Source: Malaya genurostris (Eukaryota; Arthropoda; Insecta; Diptera; Culicidae). Taken from it: 64,000 bases of DNA. The DNA is taken from the NCBI RefSeq assembly GCF_030247185.1, contig NC_080572.1:208783435-208847434 (forward strand), read 5' to 3'. Shown here in pieces: positions 52,849 to 64,000 of the stretch; the stretch's first letter is position 1; every line of letters begins with the position of its first letter. The notes beneath the pieces were generated by a model. That model was given only the letters and a program-made list of their open reading frames with translations. It had not been told where the DNA came from and ran no database searches. The position numbers and the translations under genes are program-made.

Positions 52849-54790
52849 CTATTTTTATATATATAAAAAATAGGTATAGAATTCGCTCAAACTTTCGAAA
52901 ATTTTTCCGAGGCCCGGAGGGCCGAATGACATATACCAATCGATTCAGCTCGACGAACTGAGCAAATGTCTGTGTGTGTGTGTGTGTGTGTATGTGTGTG
53001 TGTCCGTATGTGTGTTGTCAACTAAGAGGTCGAGATCTCAGAGATGGCTGGACCGATTTTCATCAAACTAGTCGCAAATGAAAGGTCTCCCCGTCACCCA
53101 AAACGCTATTGAATGGTTTTGAGATCGGATGTTTACTTTTTGAGTTATACAAAGTTTTATGTCAAAATTTTCAGTTTTTTGACAGTATCTGTCACAATTG
53201 ACCTTGAAAACAGAATATGTTTTCAGACTTAGATTCCGCACGGTAATACCTATCCAACAAGCCATAGATTGTTAAAATCCGTCCATTTTTAACGGAGATA
53301 TCGAAATTTTTCTGTAAGCGACTTTTCCCCCTATTCCAGCAGTAGAAGTTTTGAGCGCTGTCTGGCAAAGAAATGTTTGGGAACAACATAAAACACGATT
53401 TTTTATACTGTTACATACAATTGTTTCTAAGAACCAAAAGGATTGTGTACAGCATTCTTTTTCATGACATTTAGCCTCGGACCGATTTTGGCACGGCTCG
53501 TTTTTGGCAACATAATCGTTCGAATATGACGTATATAAACCAGATGATGGCAGAATTTTTTTTAATTATTTTGTTTTAAACTACTTACAGCAATAAATGC
53601 TGGAACAACATAACATCCATATACCATTCGAATCAGTTCGTCGAGATCAGCAAATGCGTGTGTGACAAATAACTTCAATTAATTTTCTCGGAAAATTTCT
53701 TTTCTACAAATTCAGATTCATACGAAAAGTCGTATGCTCCCAAACAAAGTTCCTGCATTATGTTTGGTTCCGACCTCTGGTTTCGGAACTACAGGATGAT
53801 ATGTGAAACGAAATCAAAATTGTGTAACTCATTTTTCTTGAAGATGGCTGAACCGATCTAAGATGCAAATGAAATCTAAGAATCATCTAAGATTCAAATG
53901 AAAAGTTTCAAAGTTCTATAAAACATCTTACTTTTCAGTCAGATCCAACTTCCGGTTTCGGGGATTGTATAAAAATGTCTATTCCACATAATTTAATCAG
54001 GTTTATCGGGTTAGCAGATTTGGATAGTCGATAAAAAAATTAACTTTTTTCAGTTTTAGTGGTATTCAGTTGTCGATCAGAAGGCACCTAAAAATTTAAT
54101 TCGTGCTATGATCTCTCAAAGATGTCTTAACTGATTTTCAAATGTTTTGAAACAAATGTAAAGTGTACAGCTACTCAGGTGAATTTATCTGACTTCGGCC
54201 ATACCGCTTTTAGAATTCCGGTTCCAGTATAAAATCGTTTCTCAAAGCTCAATCGTTTTCTCAAAAAAAGCCTAATCAAATTTCAGAAACAAAAATTTTA
54301 ATTAAAACAAACTTATATACAAAAATTAATTATTTTATCCAATTATGACTTCCGGTTCTCGAATTACATGATGATGAATTTTTAAAATTCAAACCGATAT
54401 AGAAGATGACAATCCCGAAAAGCTTCAAAGTTGAACTCAAAACTGTTGTAATTTATTCGTCATATGGCCATACGAATCGGTTTGGGTTATGCTGGTTCCT
54501 GAATACCGGCTCTGGAAGTACCTTAAATTACCGTAAACTCTAAAGTGGAACTTACATATCATGGCATCTTTAATCGATTATCACACTTCTAGATTTAAAT
54601 TCGATCCGATTTGCAGTTTCGACATTACAGAGTAATGAGTGATTAAAATCTCAAATTGTCGCTTAAAACGACGGTCATTAAAATAATGTCATGAAAACTT
54701 AAACACCGAAGAATATTCATGCAAAAAACACATGCGGATTGATAAAAATAGGTATCATCTCACTGCTAGGTGGATTAAACACGTTTTTTA
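52849..54790 (+). repeat. Large dispersed repeat, GAGGCCCGGAGGGCCGA type
   Basis: It opens with the short palindrome ACCTATTTTTATA / AAAAAATAGGT, then ATAGAATTCGCTCAAAC, CCGAGGCCCGGAGGGCCGA, a TG microsatellite (52973-53012) and several GATGGCTG-ACCGATTTT blocks. It ends with TAGGTATCATCTCACTGC and TAGGTGGATTAAAC. It resembles the GGAACCGGAAGTCGGA family in its internal blocks (CGGTTTCGG, TCAGTCAGATCCAACTTCCGG). No coding frame is preserved. Confidence 0.65.
52973..53012 (+). repeat. TG-rich microsatellite
   Basis: TGTGTG runs with TATG and TCCG interruptions, at the same relative position as CA/TG runs in related repeats. Confidence 0.9.
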
Positions 54791-55980
54791 AACAGAAACC
54801 AGTACAATGTTGATTTCTCGAGTACTAGAATGTATAGTGACCGAGTACTATTTATTTTGGTTACTTTATTTGTTATTTCCAGACATTTGAAAAATGGTAT
54901 CAAACCAAGTTCAATGCTCTATTCTGAATAAACGGTACATTTCGCACAATGAATTAAGATCAACATTACCACCTCAGAGTAACAACTTTTTCTTCAACTT
55001 CTACTATGATTTTTCGAATGAATTTTCCCGTTTTCATAAGAAATCGTTGAAAAGGTGGAGAAATTAAAAATTTTCCTACCGATTTGACAGCTCTTGCTGA
55101 AAGTATCATCTCTAAACAAGCAGCACCTCTACATTTCAGTTTTGCGACAATATGCCAATAACTTTACGTTTGCCTAGCGGTTAATATTGAACTGAAGGTT
55201 GTGTAACAGTTCAACATAAACTGTTATGCACTGACGAGTTTAATACGAACCGTAAAGATAATTTTTACTTAATAAACGTAAAATTAATAAAAACTTACAA
55301 TATTTTTCTTTTGATTAAAAAAAAACTTCCACGGCAAACGATCGAGCGAGTGAAAAGTTATTAGGAAAGCAAACGAGGAGTAATTTCAGCATGAAATTCT
55401 CAGCTATTCTAGAAATCAAATTATCAGTAAAATCAGGCTTAAAAACCTTCGATTTGGATGTATACGTCTTCAGTATAACAAATCGATAATCTGTTGCGGA
55501 CTGAGAGACTAACTTGACTCAAACTAAATTTTAAAAATTAACCGAAGACATTGAAAAAATCACTTTTTTAAACTTTTTGCAGTAGTTTTGTTCAAAACAA
55601 GTTAGAGAAATCAACATAGGACGTAAATTTATCGTCGGTTTAGAAACGCTGAGAAGTACTAATTACTAAATTACTAAAATAAAAAAGTTTTAAATACCTC
55701 AAGTTTTTCGTACATAAAACAGCCAATTAAATAATAATCTTTTTCCTAGATAAAACTGCTTTCGAGGTATTTAGACATGAATTTCGCAAAGTGAAGATTT
55801 TCGTTAAAAAGCGCAATTTTAACAAGCTATAAATGATAATGTTGCAAAATAATTCAAAAATGTTTGATTCCAGTCCTTCAAAAAACTTTCAACTTTAATT
55901 ATTATATTGTTTATTTACTCTGGCTTCAAGCTTGCAGGTCCTTCGCCAGGGAGTGTAAAAATGGATAGAGTTATTTTAGT
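54791..55980. other. No gene recognised
   Basis: AT-rich. A 25-bp fragment near 55208 (CAGTTCAACATAAACTGTTA) is shared with the small TIR element at 52326. I see nothing else. Confidence 0.45.
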
Positions 55981-56358
<378 letters not shown>

Positions 56359-56542
56359 GCTGTCTTGTGTCTTCTGTCTTCTTTCTAAGTCTTCTTTTCA
56401 ATTTGAACTGTCAAGAAACAAAACATGAAAAATTAACAACGAAAACTATCTCTAGGTCACATAATAATGTAATAATGCCTTTTTCTTATCATTTAAACAG
56501 TCCCATTATATATTTTTCACCATGATCCTTACGATTTCCGTT

Positions 56543-56745
56543 TGCAGGTTAGTTTAATTGTCAAAACATCTGCCTCGTATAGGAAATGTTATGGGTTCGA
56601 GCCCTGTCTCTGCCATATTTTTTTCGTGAAATCTCCTTCCCGCTATGTGTTTCGTCAGTTCTTTATTAAATCTGTTTCCCTGTTAGGTGTTGATAGAAAT
56701 TAAACTAAGCTCATGGCGGCTTTTCGCCTTAACGGACAAAATAAA
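56543..56745 (+). repeat. tRNA-derived SINE-like element
   Basis: A 72-nt tRNA-like head (56543-56614) has TGCAGGT against CTCTGCC at its ends and a good B box GGGTTCGAGCC. It is followed at once by a run of seven T. The tail (AAATCTGTTTCCCTGTTAGG, then CTCATGGCGGCTTTTCGCC) matches the right part of the structure at 20988-21270. The anticodon arm does not fold well, so it is not an active tRNA gene. Confidence 0.7.
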
Positions 56746-56899
56746 TCGATGGAAAAGCTTTGAAATAATCCGTTGTTTGCCGTTTTGCCGTTGAGCCATT
56801 CCTGCGAAACTTGAGCAAATGACGAAGAGCTCGGTTTATTGGTTACGTCAATTAAACGATTATGTCTTCGAAACGGAACTGTTTATCATTAGATTTCCA

Positions 56900-57790
56900 T
56901 AACTGATCCATGGCCTGATCATAGTATAAAAACCTTTCTTAAACCACCTAGTGGTGTGCCATTGCCATTTAAATAGATTCGTTAAAACATTTGTAAGATT
57001 CTATCCTCGCCCTTCTAAGTCTTTCGAAATCGGTTCTTTTATCTCTAAGAAATGTTGTTGCATTGAAAAACACTGGGATTTGTCTGTTACGTCACATATA
57101 ACGTTACATCTGTTGAAACGGAAATGCTCACCACAACCGTCTTCGAGAAAATTCAGCCAATGATGTAAGTCGGTCGGTTACGTCCCTTATATCATTATAT
57201 CTCTTAAACCGGAAGTGACACCCGTTGGATATTCGATATTGATCCACAATTCAATAGTAGCTTTCAAATGAGCCTAGGATTATTGAAATCGGCGAAATTG
57301 AGCGATAAAGAACAACGCGTTTTGTCGGTTACGTCACTTATTCCATTATATCTCCGGTATCGGAAATGCTAACCACAGAGATCTTTGAGCTTGGTCTACG
57401 ATTCAATAGTAGCTTCACAATGAGCCTAGGTTTATTAAAATCGGCTTATCTCTGAGAAAATTGATCGCTCTGTCGGTTACGTCATTTATACCATTCTATC
57501 TCCGGAACCAAAAATGACAGTCATTTCAGCTTCGAACTTGACCAATAGTGTAAAAGTGGCTTTCAAATAAGTCTATGTTTGTTGAAATCGGTTCAACCAT
57601 CTTCGAGAAAAATGTGCGGTAAATAAACGCATTTTGTCGGTTACGTTACTTATACCATTATATCTCCGGAACCAGAAGTGACAGCTATTTTATCTTCAAA
57701 CTTGACATTTCATATTCAAACCCGACAATAGCTTATCTCCGAGAAAATTAAGCGGAAGAAACCCGTTGAAAGTTTTTTTTTTTTGGTTAT
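56900..57790 (+). repeat. Repeat with five diverged internal GGTTACGTCA units
   Basis: After AACCACCTAGTGGTGTGCC at 56945, the block GGTTACGTCA-TTATA-CATTATATCTC-GGAAC recurs at about 57077, 57177, 57329, 57471 and 57639, each followed by a GAAATGACAGC-type segment and by AAATCGG-TTATCTCTGAGAAAATT. Spacing is irregular (100-168 bp). The start matches the CACCTAGTGGTG end of the 12770 repeat. It is non-coding. Confidence 0.72.
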
Positions 57791-57837
57791 GAGACCATTT
57801 TTCCATTACCCAAAATTACTTCATATATCAATTTGTT

Positions 57838-58633
57838 TTTTTTTTTTGTATAAAAGTTTTTTTTATTCAGGCCATTTTGCGTACAAGCTTCACGTGGCCG
57901 ATTGAGCCATGTTTTTATTAGATAAAATAATATTTTCACCATTGGATCTCGTTGTCACCCTTTTTCTAGGGGGAGAGGAGCTTCCATTTTTATCTTGCGA
58001 TGAATGAGGGTAACTTTGTTCGAGGCTCGTCTCGTCATCCATTGCTGCATAGGTGGTATCGTTGTTGGTTTCCATTTTTTCTTCGTTTTCCTTGTAATTC
58101 GCAGTCTTGGGCTCGTTGTTAGTTGCTGTAGACGCGCCTTGTTGTACACTAGTTGCAGTTGCTGCCAGCAACTTGCTGGTTGGTTTGATGGTGAACCCAT
58201 CGCTGGTCTGCGGGGGAAGGTCATGCACGCGTACTTCTATGGCATTGTCCACCATGTACCTAGGGATTTTATATTTAACATTGTCATGATCAACACTGTG
58301 CACCCCGTTATTAACCTAAGCAAATGCAATTGCATCTCTTTCACGTTTGAACATAATGTACACACAGTTAGGCGCCTTGTTGAATTGAATCTCACTTACA
58401 TCATTAACGTTTAGATGCATTCGTTCCTTAAGCAAGATTTCAATTTCGGTTGCTGCTGGTCTAACTTTGCAGCGCTTGAAATCAATACAAATTGAATTTG
58501 GTCTTGTAGGCCAAGTTTCAGGCTTTGTTAATTCATATTTGCCCATTTCGTACACTCTATTTTTCACTGCACTGTATTGTCTTTGTTTCTACCAATTTTC
58601 GACTGTGTCGGATGAGATGCAAGCGCGAACTGA
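57838..58633 (-). mobile_element. ORF1-only (half-LINE-like) element, copy 2
   Basis: On the minus strand it begins TCAGTTCGCGCTTGCATCTC, matching the start of copy 1, and ends GAATAAAAAAAA. The duplication CATATATCAATTTGTT stands at 57822-57837 and 58634-58649. The ATG at 58546 starts MGKYELTKPETWPTRP; the protein runs through YIMFKRERDAIAFA to a TAG (near 58312), then NVKYKIPRYMVDNAIEVRVHDLPP. A deletion then joins to a Gln/Thr-rich part and the shared tail SSPPRKRVTTRSNG, ending at a TGA near 57896. The stretch with the zinc-knuckle-like motif of copy 1 is lost. No RT or endonuclease is present, and the 3' UTR is only about 30-50 nt. Confidence 0.85.
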
Positions 58634-58649
58634 CATATATCAATTTGTT

Positions 58650-61436
58650 AACCATGAACCTCTTCGCCATGACAAAAATCATGTTTTTCCTATTCAATGG
58701 TTTGAAGTAGGGTGAGATAATATAAATAACAAATGCTACTCTATTACTCTAGATTTTGAAACCCTGATTTAACATACATGTTCCTTTTGGCTTATTATAT
58801 CCACTAAGAAAAAATTAAATTGAAAAAATACGTAGTTTGAAAATTCCAAGTAAAATTTTGGAGCATAAACCATCACGGTTCCACTATGCAGGCGGATTTT
58901 CAAAGCAACAATAGTTGATTGAATCTAGATAAATTAGCACAAAAGGTAACGAAAAAGGACAGCTCCCACAAAACTTCTTCCAGACGTTGATGCTAAACAA
59001 CTTTTCGGCATCCACCGGCTGTGTGTGTATGTGGAGTATGTGACAAGATTGGATAATTTAGCCCAAAAGTTTATAAAGATCGCTTGTTTTTCTTTATCGT
59101 CCTCCTTTTCTACCGCTCGGTCGGCAATGAATCTACGAGAGAAATCAAAGCAGGAAATAGTGGTGATCAGGTCTTGTTCAGTAAAACCGAATGTTTCTCA
59201 ATATTTCACCATTTTTTTACCAAGTACTGTGATGTTCATCTCTTCTTTTGATCTATCTGAAACCAAATTGGAAGGAATGGTTTTCTCTACTGATTCAATT
59301 ATTCCGAAGACTATTTTAATAATTGCGTTATCATCGATGTGAGAACATAACACTAATTATTCGAGAGAGAGTTCACCAGAAGTTCATTTGCACTGAACGG
59401 GATTCGTTCGAATGATACTATGAATAGCAATGAGCCGAGAAAAAATCAATCCGCTCAAGTGCATCGATAAAATGTATAGCTATTGGTAAGTAAATCCTTT
59501 CAGTGCCACACGAACGTACATTTCCATGCAATACAATTTCTGGCGTGAACTACTGTGGAAATTGCCCCGCGGCACTACATTTCCGTTTTCCGGTAGAAAA
59601 AAAAAACCTAGAAACCCATCATTGCAAGAAGTCCTGCAGAAGAAGGCGTGAGAAAAACTGTTCGACATTCTTACCAGTTCAGAAAGAACTCGGAAAAGGC
59701 AGCGATAAAGCAATCCACAGTAAAATCTGTCAACTTGTCGAAAGCTAATCCGGACTCACGGAGAGGCAGATATCCTTTTAATGGAGAGCTAGTTCACACG
59801 CAGGCCTTTCCTTACAGAAGCCTAACTCCGTGTGGCGTGTGGTTTTGGCACTGCACTGCGTTGGAGGTTTTTAGTCCAGAAGAAGGAAATGGCATTGCTT
59901 TGATAAGACAGCAGCATCTGGCGTGGGGAAAACAGAAGCTGGTACATACGACTGCTGTGCTAGCTAGCGAGTACAACCGGGTTTTCCACAGACACACGCA
60001 CACACAAAGGGGCTGTTGAACGAAGTGGAACAAGTTTCCTCCTCTCAAATAAACGCGATACATATCCGCAACAGCAAACATACTTATTTGGCTGAGAACC
60101 GTTCGTTGCGTCGGAAAAATACTGAAAATCTGAAACCGAAAAGAGAGTATGTGCTTAGTTGAGCGCAAAAATACTTTTACCAATGCAGGAATTGAGCACC
60201 AATGATGCAGATCAATGGAACTGTGCTGTGCTCGTAATGCAACAAAAAAGTGCTTTCCCGTAGGTTACGGGCCATTTCGGTTTGGAGTTTGCATGTTTTT
60301 TTTTTTTTGCAGACAGCCAGAGTTTGAACAAAGAATGGATTTTTACAATCGCTCTGGCGGCTGATTCGAAGAAAAAAAATCGGAAAACATTAAAGCTACA
60401 TCAGCATCGCACCAAAATGATACAATAAATATGAACAATTTACTGCAGTACGCACTGTTTCAAACTAAAGGTAGTCCGAAATCCAGTCAAAACAGTTGTA
60501 AACCTTCTTCTTTACGACCAATTTGCTACCCATGAATGATGAGTTGGACTTACCTTTTCGTTTTCCATTTCCATTACGTGAAATGTGCGGCTTGTGCTGG
60601 AGTGCGGAGACATTAGGGCTTTCCGAATTATGCGGTACTAGTCCGAAGTTTCCCTTCGTATTCTCACGTACATCCTTCTCCGTCGTGCAGATGAAAGAAG
60701 ATCCAGAAAAATATTGCCACTCTACTATGCCGGTAGAGTCTCCCCGTGCCCAAAATCCCTTCCAGCTGAAGAAATTTTCTTTACTTCACACAAAATTTTT
60801 CGTGTCACTGCTACTAATCTACTGGCTGATACTTTTGTGGTTCCGGCATTTTATTATTTTTTTTTTTGCTCTCTCGCAAGACTTCTACTTAGACTGATTT
60901 GATTGAAAGGGGGGAACAAACACGCAGTGGCGAAGAGGTTGCCTGCCAGCAAGATTTTGCTAATTGTGTAAAAGAGCACGACGAAGGCTCATTTCCACTG
61001 AGGCAGTTATTATCCTTAGCCACGAGATCTGTCGAACGGGGGAGAAACTGGGGGCAGCAAAGTGGAAGCTCGATAAAACCCAGCCCTGCCGAATCGAGAA
61101 TAATACCCATGGTAGGCAATTAGGGCTGCTTTTGGATGCCCGGAAATGATAATAACTGAGAAAATTTGATTTCAAGGATGAATAGAGAGCATGAGCCGGT
61201 AATGACATGAATGACTTGTGCCTTTGGATGGAAAATATGTTCTGGTCGCTCGTTTCTAGAGAATAAATTGGATATTAGCTTGGTCGTAGCGATGATTTTT
61301 TTTATTTGAGCACGTCTTAAATTGAATATTTCTACATTTGGAATCGAGGCACTCAGTGTAGAAACAATAAAATTTAACATTAGTCAAAATAAAGGTAATT
61401 CATTGAGTTGTTTGAACAATTAACAGATTATTTTTT
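58650..61436. other. No gene recognised
   Basis: From about 59400 to 61200 composition is more balanced and no repeat is evident; frames in this stretch occur on both strands without motifs. It is a possible conserved intronic region of luna, which is inference only. A short CACACA stretch lies near 59993-60005. Confidence 0.45.
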
Positions 61437-61511
61437 TAATATTACCATTTAATTCTGTTATAAGTTGACTTTAAGTTATAAGACTTATAACAGAATTGAA
61501 TGGTATTATTA
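61437..61511. repeat. Hairpin with 28-bp arms, 19-nt loop
   Basis: Arms 61437-61464 and 61484-61511 (AATTCTGTTATAAG and its complement at the core) pair with two mismatches. Outer similarity (TTGTTTGAACA against TGTTCAAACA further out) suggests a small palindromic MITE of about 150 bp (about 61407-61555). Confidence 0.85.
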
Positions 61512-62174
61512 AAAATTTTATCCTTGTAAAATCATTCTGTTCAAACACTCAAACGAAAAGTTAATGAATTAACAGATGTTTGACGATTAACAATTAACAC
61601 AATCAATAGATTAATTCGAACGATTATCGGTATACGTTCAAGCGAAGCAGAATTGATACATTATTGTATTGTAAAACTTGATTCATAGAATATCTGAACA
61701 CCCTTTTAGTTGTCAAATATGATATATTTTGAAAATGATTTTTTTCGAAATGTTCCCTGTTTCGGTGCTTACTTTTTCCCTCACGATTCATTTGGTGTCA
61801 AAAAATTTAAAATTTTTAAATCCGTGAAAAGAAAATTCAACTTGAATACTTCGAAGATCCAACGGTTCGAAGTCGCGAAATCGTTTATAATGACTAAATC
61901 GATCGTACGTAGCATTCTCAATCATTTTCGTGAATAGCATACTTTCGATCGACAGGATCACAGCAAGCGTTGTAGCAGAACTGAAAATCTGAAACTGCTG
62001 GTATATAAAGGGCAAAGCGGGGGCATTTGGTTTAAAGGCCGAGTATTCGTTACGTTAAGTAAATGTTCAGAACGACTTAAAAAAAGCTTTTTTTGCCCCG
62101 ATTTGCTCCATGTATGGGGCAAAGCAGAATACTTTAGAAAATCTTATGATAACATCTTAACCTTAACCCATCTA
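61512..62174. other. No gene recognised
   Basis: AT-rich sequence. Short frames on both strands at 61710-62015 have no motif. Confidence 0.45.
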
Positions 62175-64000
62175 GGATAAGGGCTCCCTATTTCATCTCA
62201 GCTCGAATTTCCACCTCATTCCTTTACCTCATAACTTTGAACATTAATCATATCTTTAAACGTACCTGAACGAAACTGTGGAACGTTTTGAAACATTTAT
62301 TCTAGGTTTTTTCACACTTTCCAATTGAAAAAAATAGTTATAAATCCTTCAACGATCGCTTTTTTCATTTAAAATAAGCTCACTTTTTGATTTAGGAACC
62401 ACTTTCGTCTGAAGTTTTACAATTCATCATGTTTCTGAATATTTACTAATCGATTCGTCTCAAAACATGACCACTATTTCACATAATTACACATAAATTA
62501 TGAAATTACCTGATAAGCAATAAAAGCAATGTAAAATATGAGATGAAAATTTACACTTAATTCACTTGATTGCGTTTTGTTTTCATCTCATTTCGTATCG
62601 CAAGGTTGCCAAGTTTTCTCATAATATTAAATAAAAAAATATTTCTTCTTTAAATTATCATCAATAAGTATTTTTTGATATATTACCAAATAGAGCGTGT
62701 TAAATACTAATCAAATAACCATTGTGGCAAATCTAGTAGCACTGGTTTCTTTCCGCTATTCGTCACCATAACACTGTTAAATGTGTGTGTTTCATCGGCT
62801 GTGCACAGAGATGCCAGATATTTTCATAGAAAATATGAATCTGCTCTATCTGTTTTCACTAATAAAATGAATCAAATTCAAATTCAAATCAAATTCAAAT
62901 TGGTTTTAAATTTTAATATAAATGTTTATCAGTGTTCATCATCAAACATTTGCACAAAAGATTTCTATTTTAACATGTGATTTGTCCGTTGATTAATAAA
63001 CTTTTAAAGAAGTACTGCAATCAAATACTAATAAAAGGTGATTTTTTTGAGGTTAGGATTTTCATGCATTAGTATTTGCTCAGATTTTTTGAGGTTATGA
63101 TTTTCATGCATTATTATTTGCTCAGTATGCTCTGACATTTCATCATGAATAGACTTACTAACGAGCAACGCTTGCAAATCATTGAATTTTATTACCAAAA
63201 TCAGTGTTCGGTTCGAAATGTGTTTCGCGCTTTACGCCCGATTTATGGTCTACATAATTCTGGTTGAATGGCTACGTAAATAAGCAAAATTGCCGCATTT
63301 GGAGTGAAGAGCAACCAGAAGCCGTTCAAGAACTGCCCATGCATCCCGAAAAATGCACTGTTTGGTGTGGTTTGTACGCTGGTGGAATCATTGGACCGTA
63401 TTTTTTCAAAGATGCTGTTGGACGCAACGTTACAGTGAATGGCGATCGCTATCGTTCGATGCTAACAAACTTTTTGTTGCCAAAAATGGAAGAACTGAAC
63501 TTGGTTGACATGTGGTTTCAACAAGATGGCGCTACATGCCACACAGCTCGCGATTCTATGGCCATTTTGAGGGAAAACTTCGGAGAACAATTCATCTCAA
63601 GAAATGGACCGGTAAGTTGGCCACCAAGATCATGCGATTTGACGCCTTTAGACTATTTTTTGTGGGGCTACGTCAAGTCTAAAGTCTACAGAAATAAGCC
63701 AGTAACTATTCCAGCTTTGGAAGACAACATTTCCGAAGAAATTCGGGCTATTCCGGCCGAAATGCTCGAAAAAGTTGCCCAAAATTGGACTTTCCGAATG
63801 GACCACCTAAGACGCAGCCGCGGTCAACATTTAAATGAAATTATCTTCAAAAAGTAAATGTCATGTACCAATCTAACGTTTAAAATAAAGAACCGATGAG
63901 ATTTTGCAAATTTTATGCGTTTTATTGTTTAAAAAAGTTCTCAAGCTCTTAAAAAATCACCCTTTAGATACTCAGAGAGTAAAGTCTAACGGTTTACTTC
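62175..64000. mobile_element. 1.6-kb TIR element, copy 2 (runs off the window)
   Basis: It starts after TA (62173-62174) with GGATAAGGGCTCCCTATTTC and follows copy 1 (5814-7437) block by block: CATTCCTTTACCTCATAACT, AGCAATAAAAGC, CATTGTGGCAAATCTAGTAG and CATCGGCTGTGCACAGAGAT. It is interrupted at TA 63032-63033 by a mariner and resumes with GATACTCAGAGAGTAAAGTC. Its right end is beyond position 64000. Confidence 0.82.
63034..63964 (+). mobile_element. Mariner (DD41D) copy with internal deletion
   Basis: The left end AAAGGTGATTTTTTTGAGG and the complement of the right end, AAGGGTGATTTTTTAAGAG, form the inverted repeats; TA lies at 63032-63033 and 63965-63966. Directly inside the left end is a 41-42-bp direct repeat (63043-63084, 63085-63125). 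ATG at 63145 opens MNRLTNEQRLQIIEFYYQNQ, a typical start, for 38 residues to YGLHN. A deletion then joins to FWLNGYVNKQ out of frame, removing the rest of the DNA-binding region and the first catalytic Asp. The second and third Asp are intact, and the downstream part is nearly identical to 40608-41315. It is a non-autonomous derivative. Confidence 0.93.

Overview
The window looks like AT-rich dipteran, probably mosquito (culicid-like), nuclear DNA. The reasons are one host gene with insect gene structure and a very dense, nested mix of mariner, I-like, Jockey-like and MITE-type repeats whose ends resemble common mosquito repeats. The organism call is inference from pattern memory, not from a search.

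Only one host gene is supported: the Kruppel-like factor gene luna (KLF6/7 type), + strand. An internal exon (33005-33746), a 67-bp intron and a second exon (33814-33954) encode the KLF6/7-type central region and the first C2H2 finger. The first coding exon and the exon(s) for fingers 2 and 3 are not seen. If the gene model is right, most of the window is luna intron: about 33 kb before and 30 kb after these exons.

The rest is mobile DNA and its remains. (1) A full-length I-like non-LTR retrotransposon, minus strand, 46268-52320, has two open ORFs and a target-site duplication, but the first acidic RNase H residue is Asn. A 159-bp 5'-truncated relative with its own duplication lies at 27-185, and a decayed relative at about 3750-4700. 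(2) Two short retrotransposed elements (13801-14695 and 57838-58633) carry only an ORF1-like gene, share both ends and have target-site duplications; they look like a half-LINE family. (3) Two nearly identical DD41D mariner-type copies (40391-41315 and 63034-63964) inserted at TA. One has its 3' end duplicated in inverted form at its left terminus; the other lies in a repeat whose empty counterpart is at 6719-6720. (4) Older mariners lie at 10584-11220, 11350-12770, 22375-22600, 29021-30038 and 42455-42720. (5) Jockey/CR1-type reverse transcriptase remains lie at 18530-18985, 21993-22199, 35460-36960 and 37080-37400. (6) TIR/MITE families occur at 2934-3750, 5814-7437, 12891-13103, 20769-20958, 28351-28476, 38109-39273, 40262-41406, 52326-52450 and 62175-64000. 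(7) tRNA-like (Pol III A/B box) modules occur at 3092-3146, 21071-21143, 45821-45876 and 56543-56614.

There is also a 378-bp perfect 7-bp tandem repeat (55981-56358), several microsatellites and two strong hairpins (39389-39580, 61437-61511). Stretches described as empty show no recognisable gene by reading alone; some could hold intronic regulatory elements of luna.
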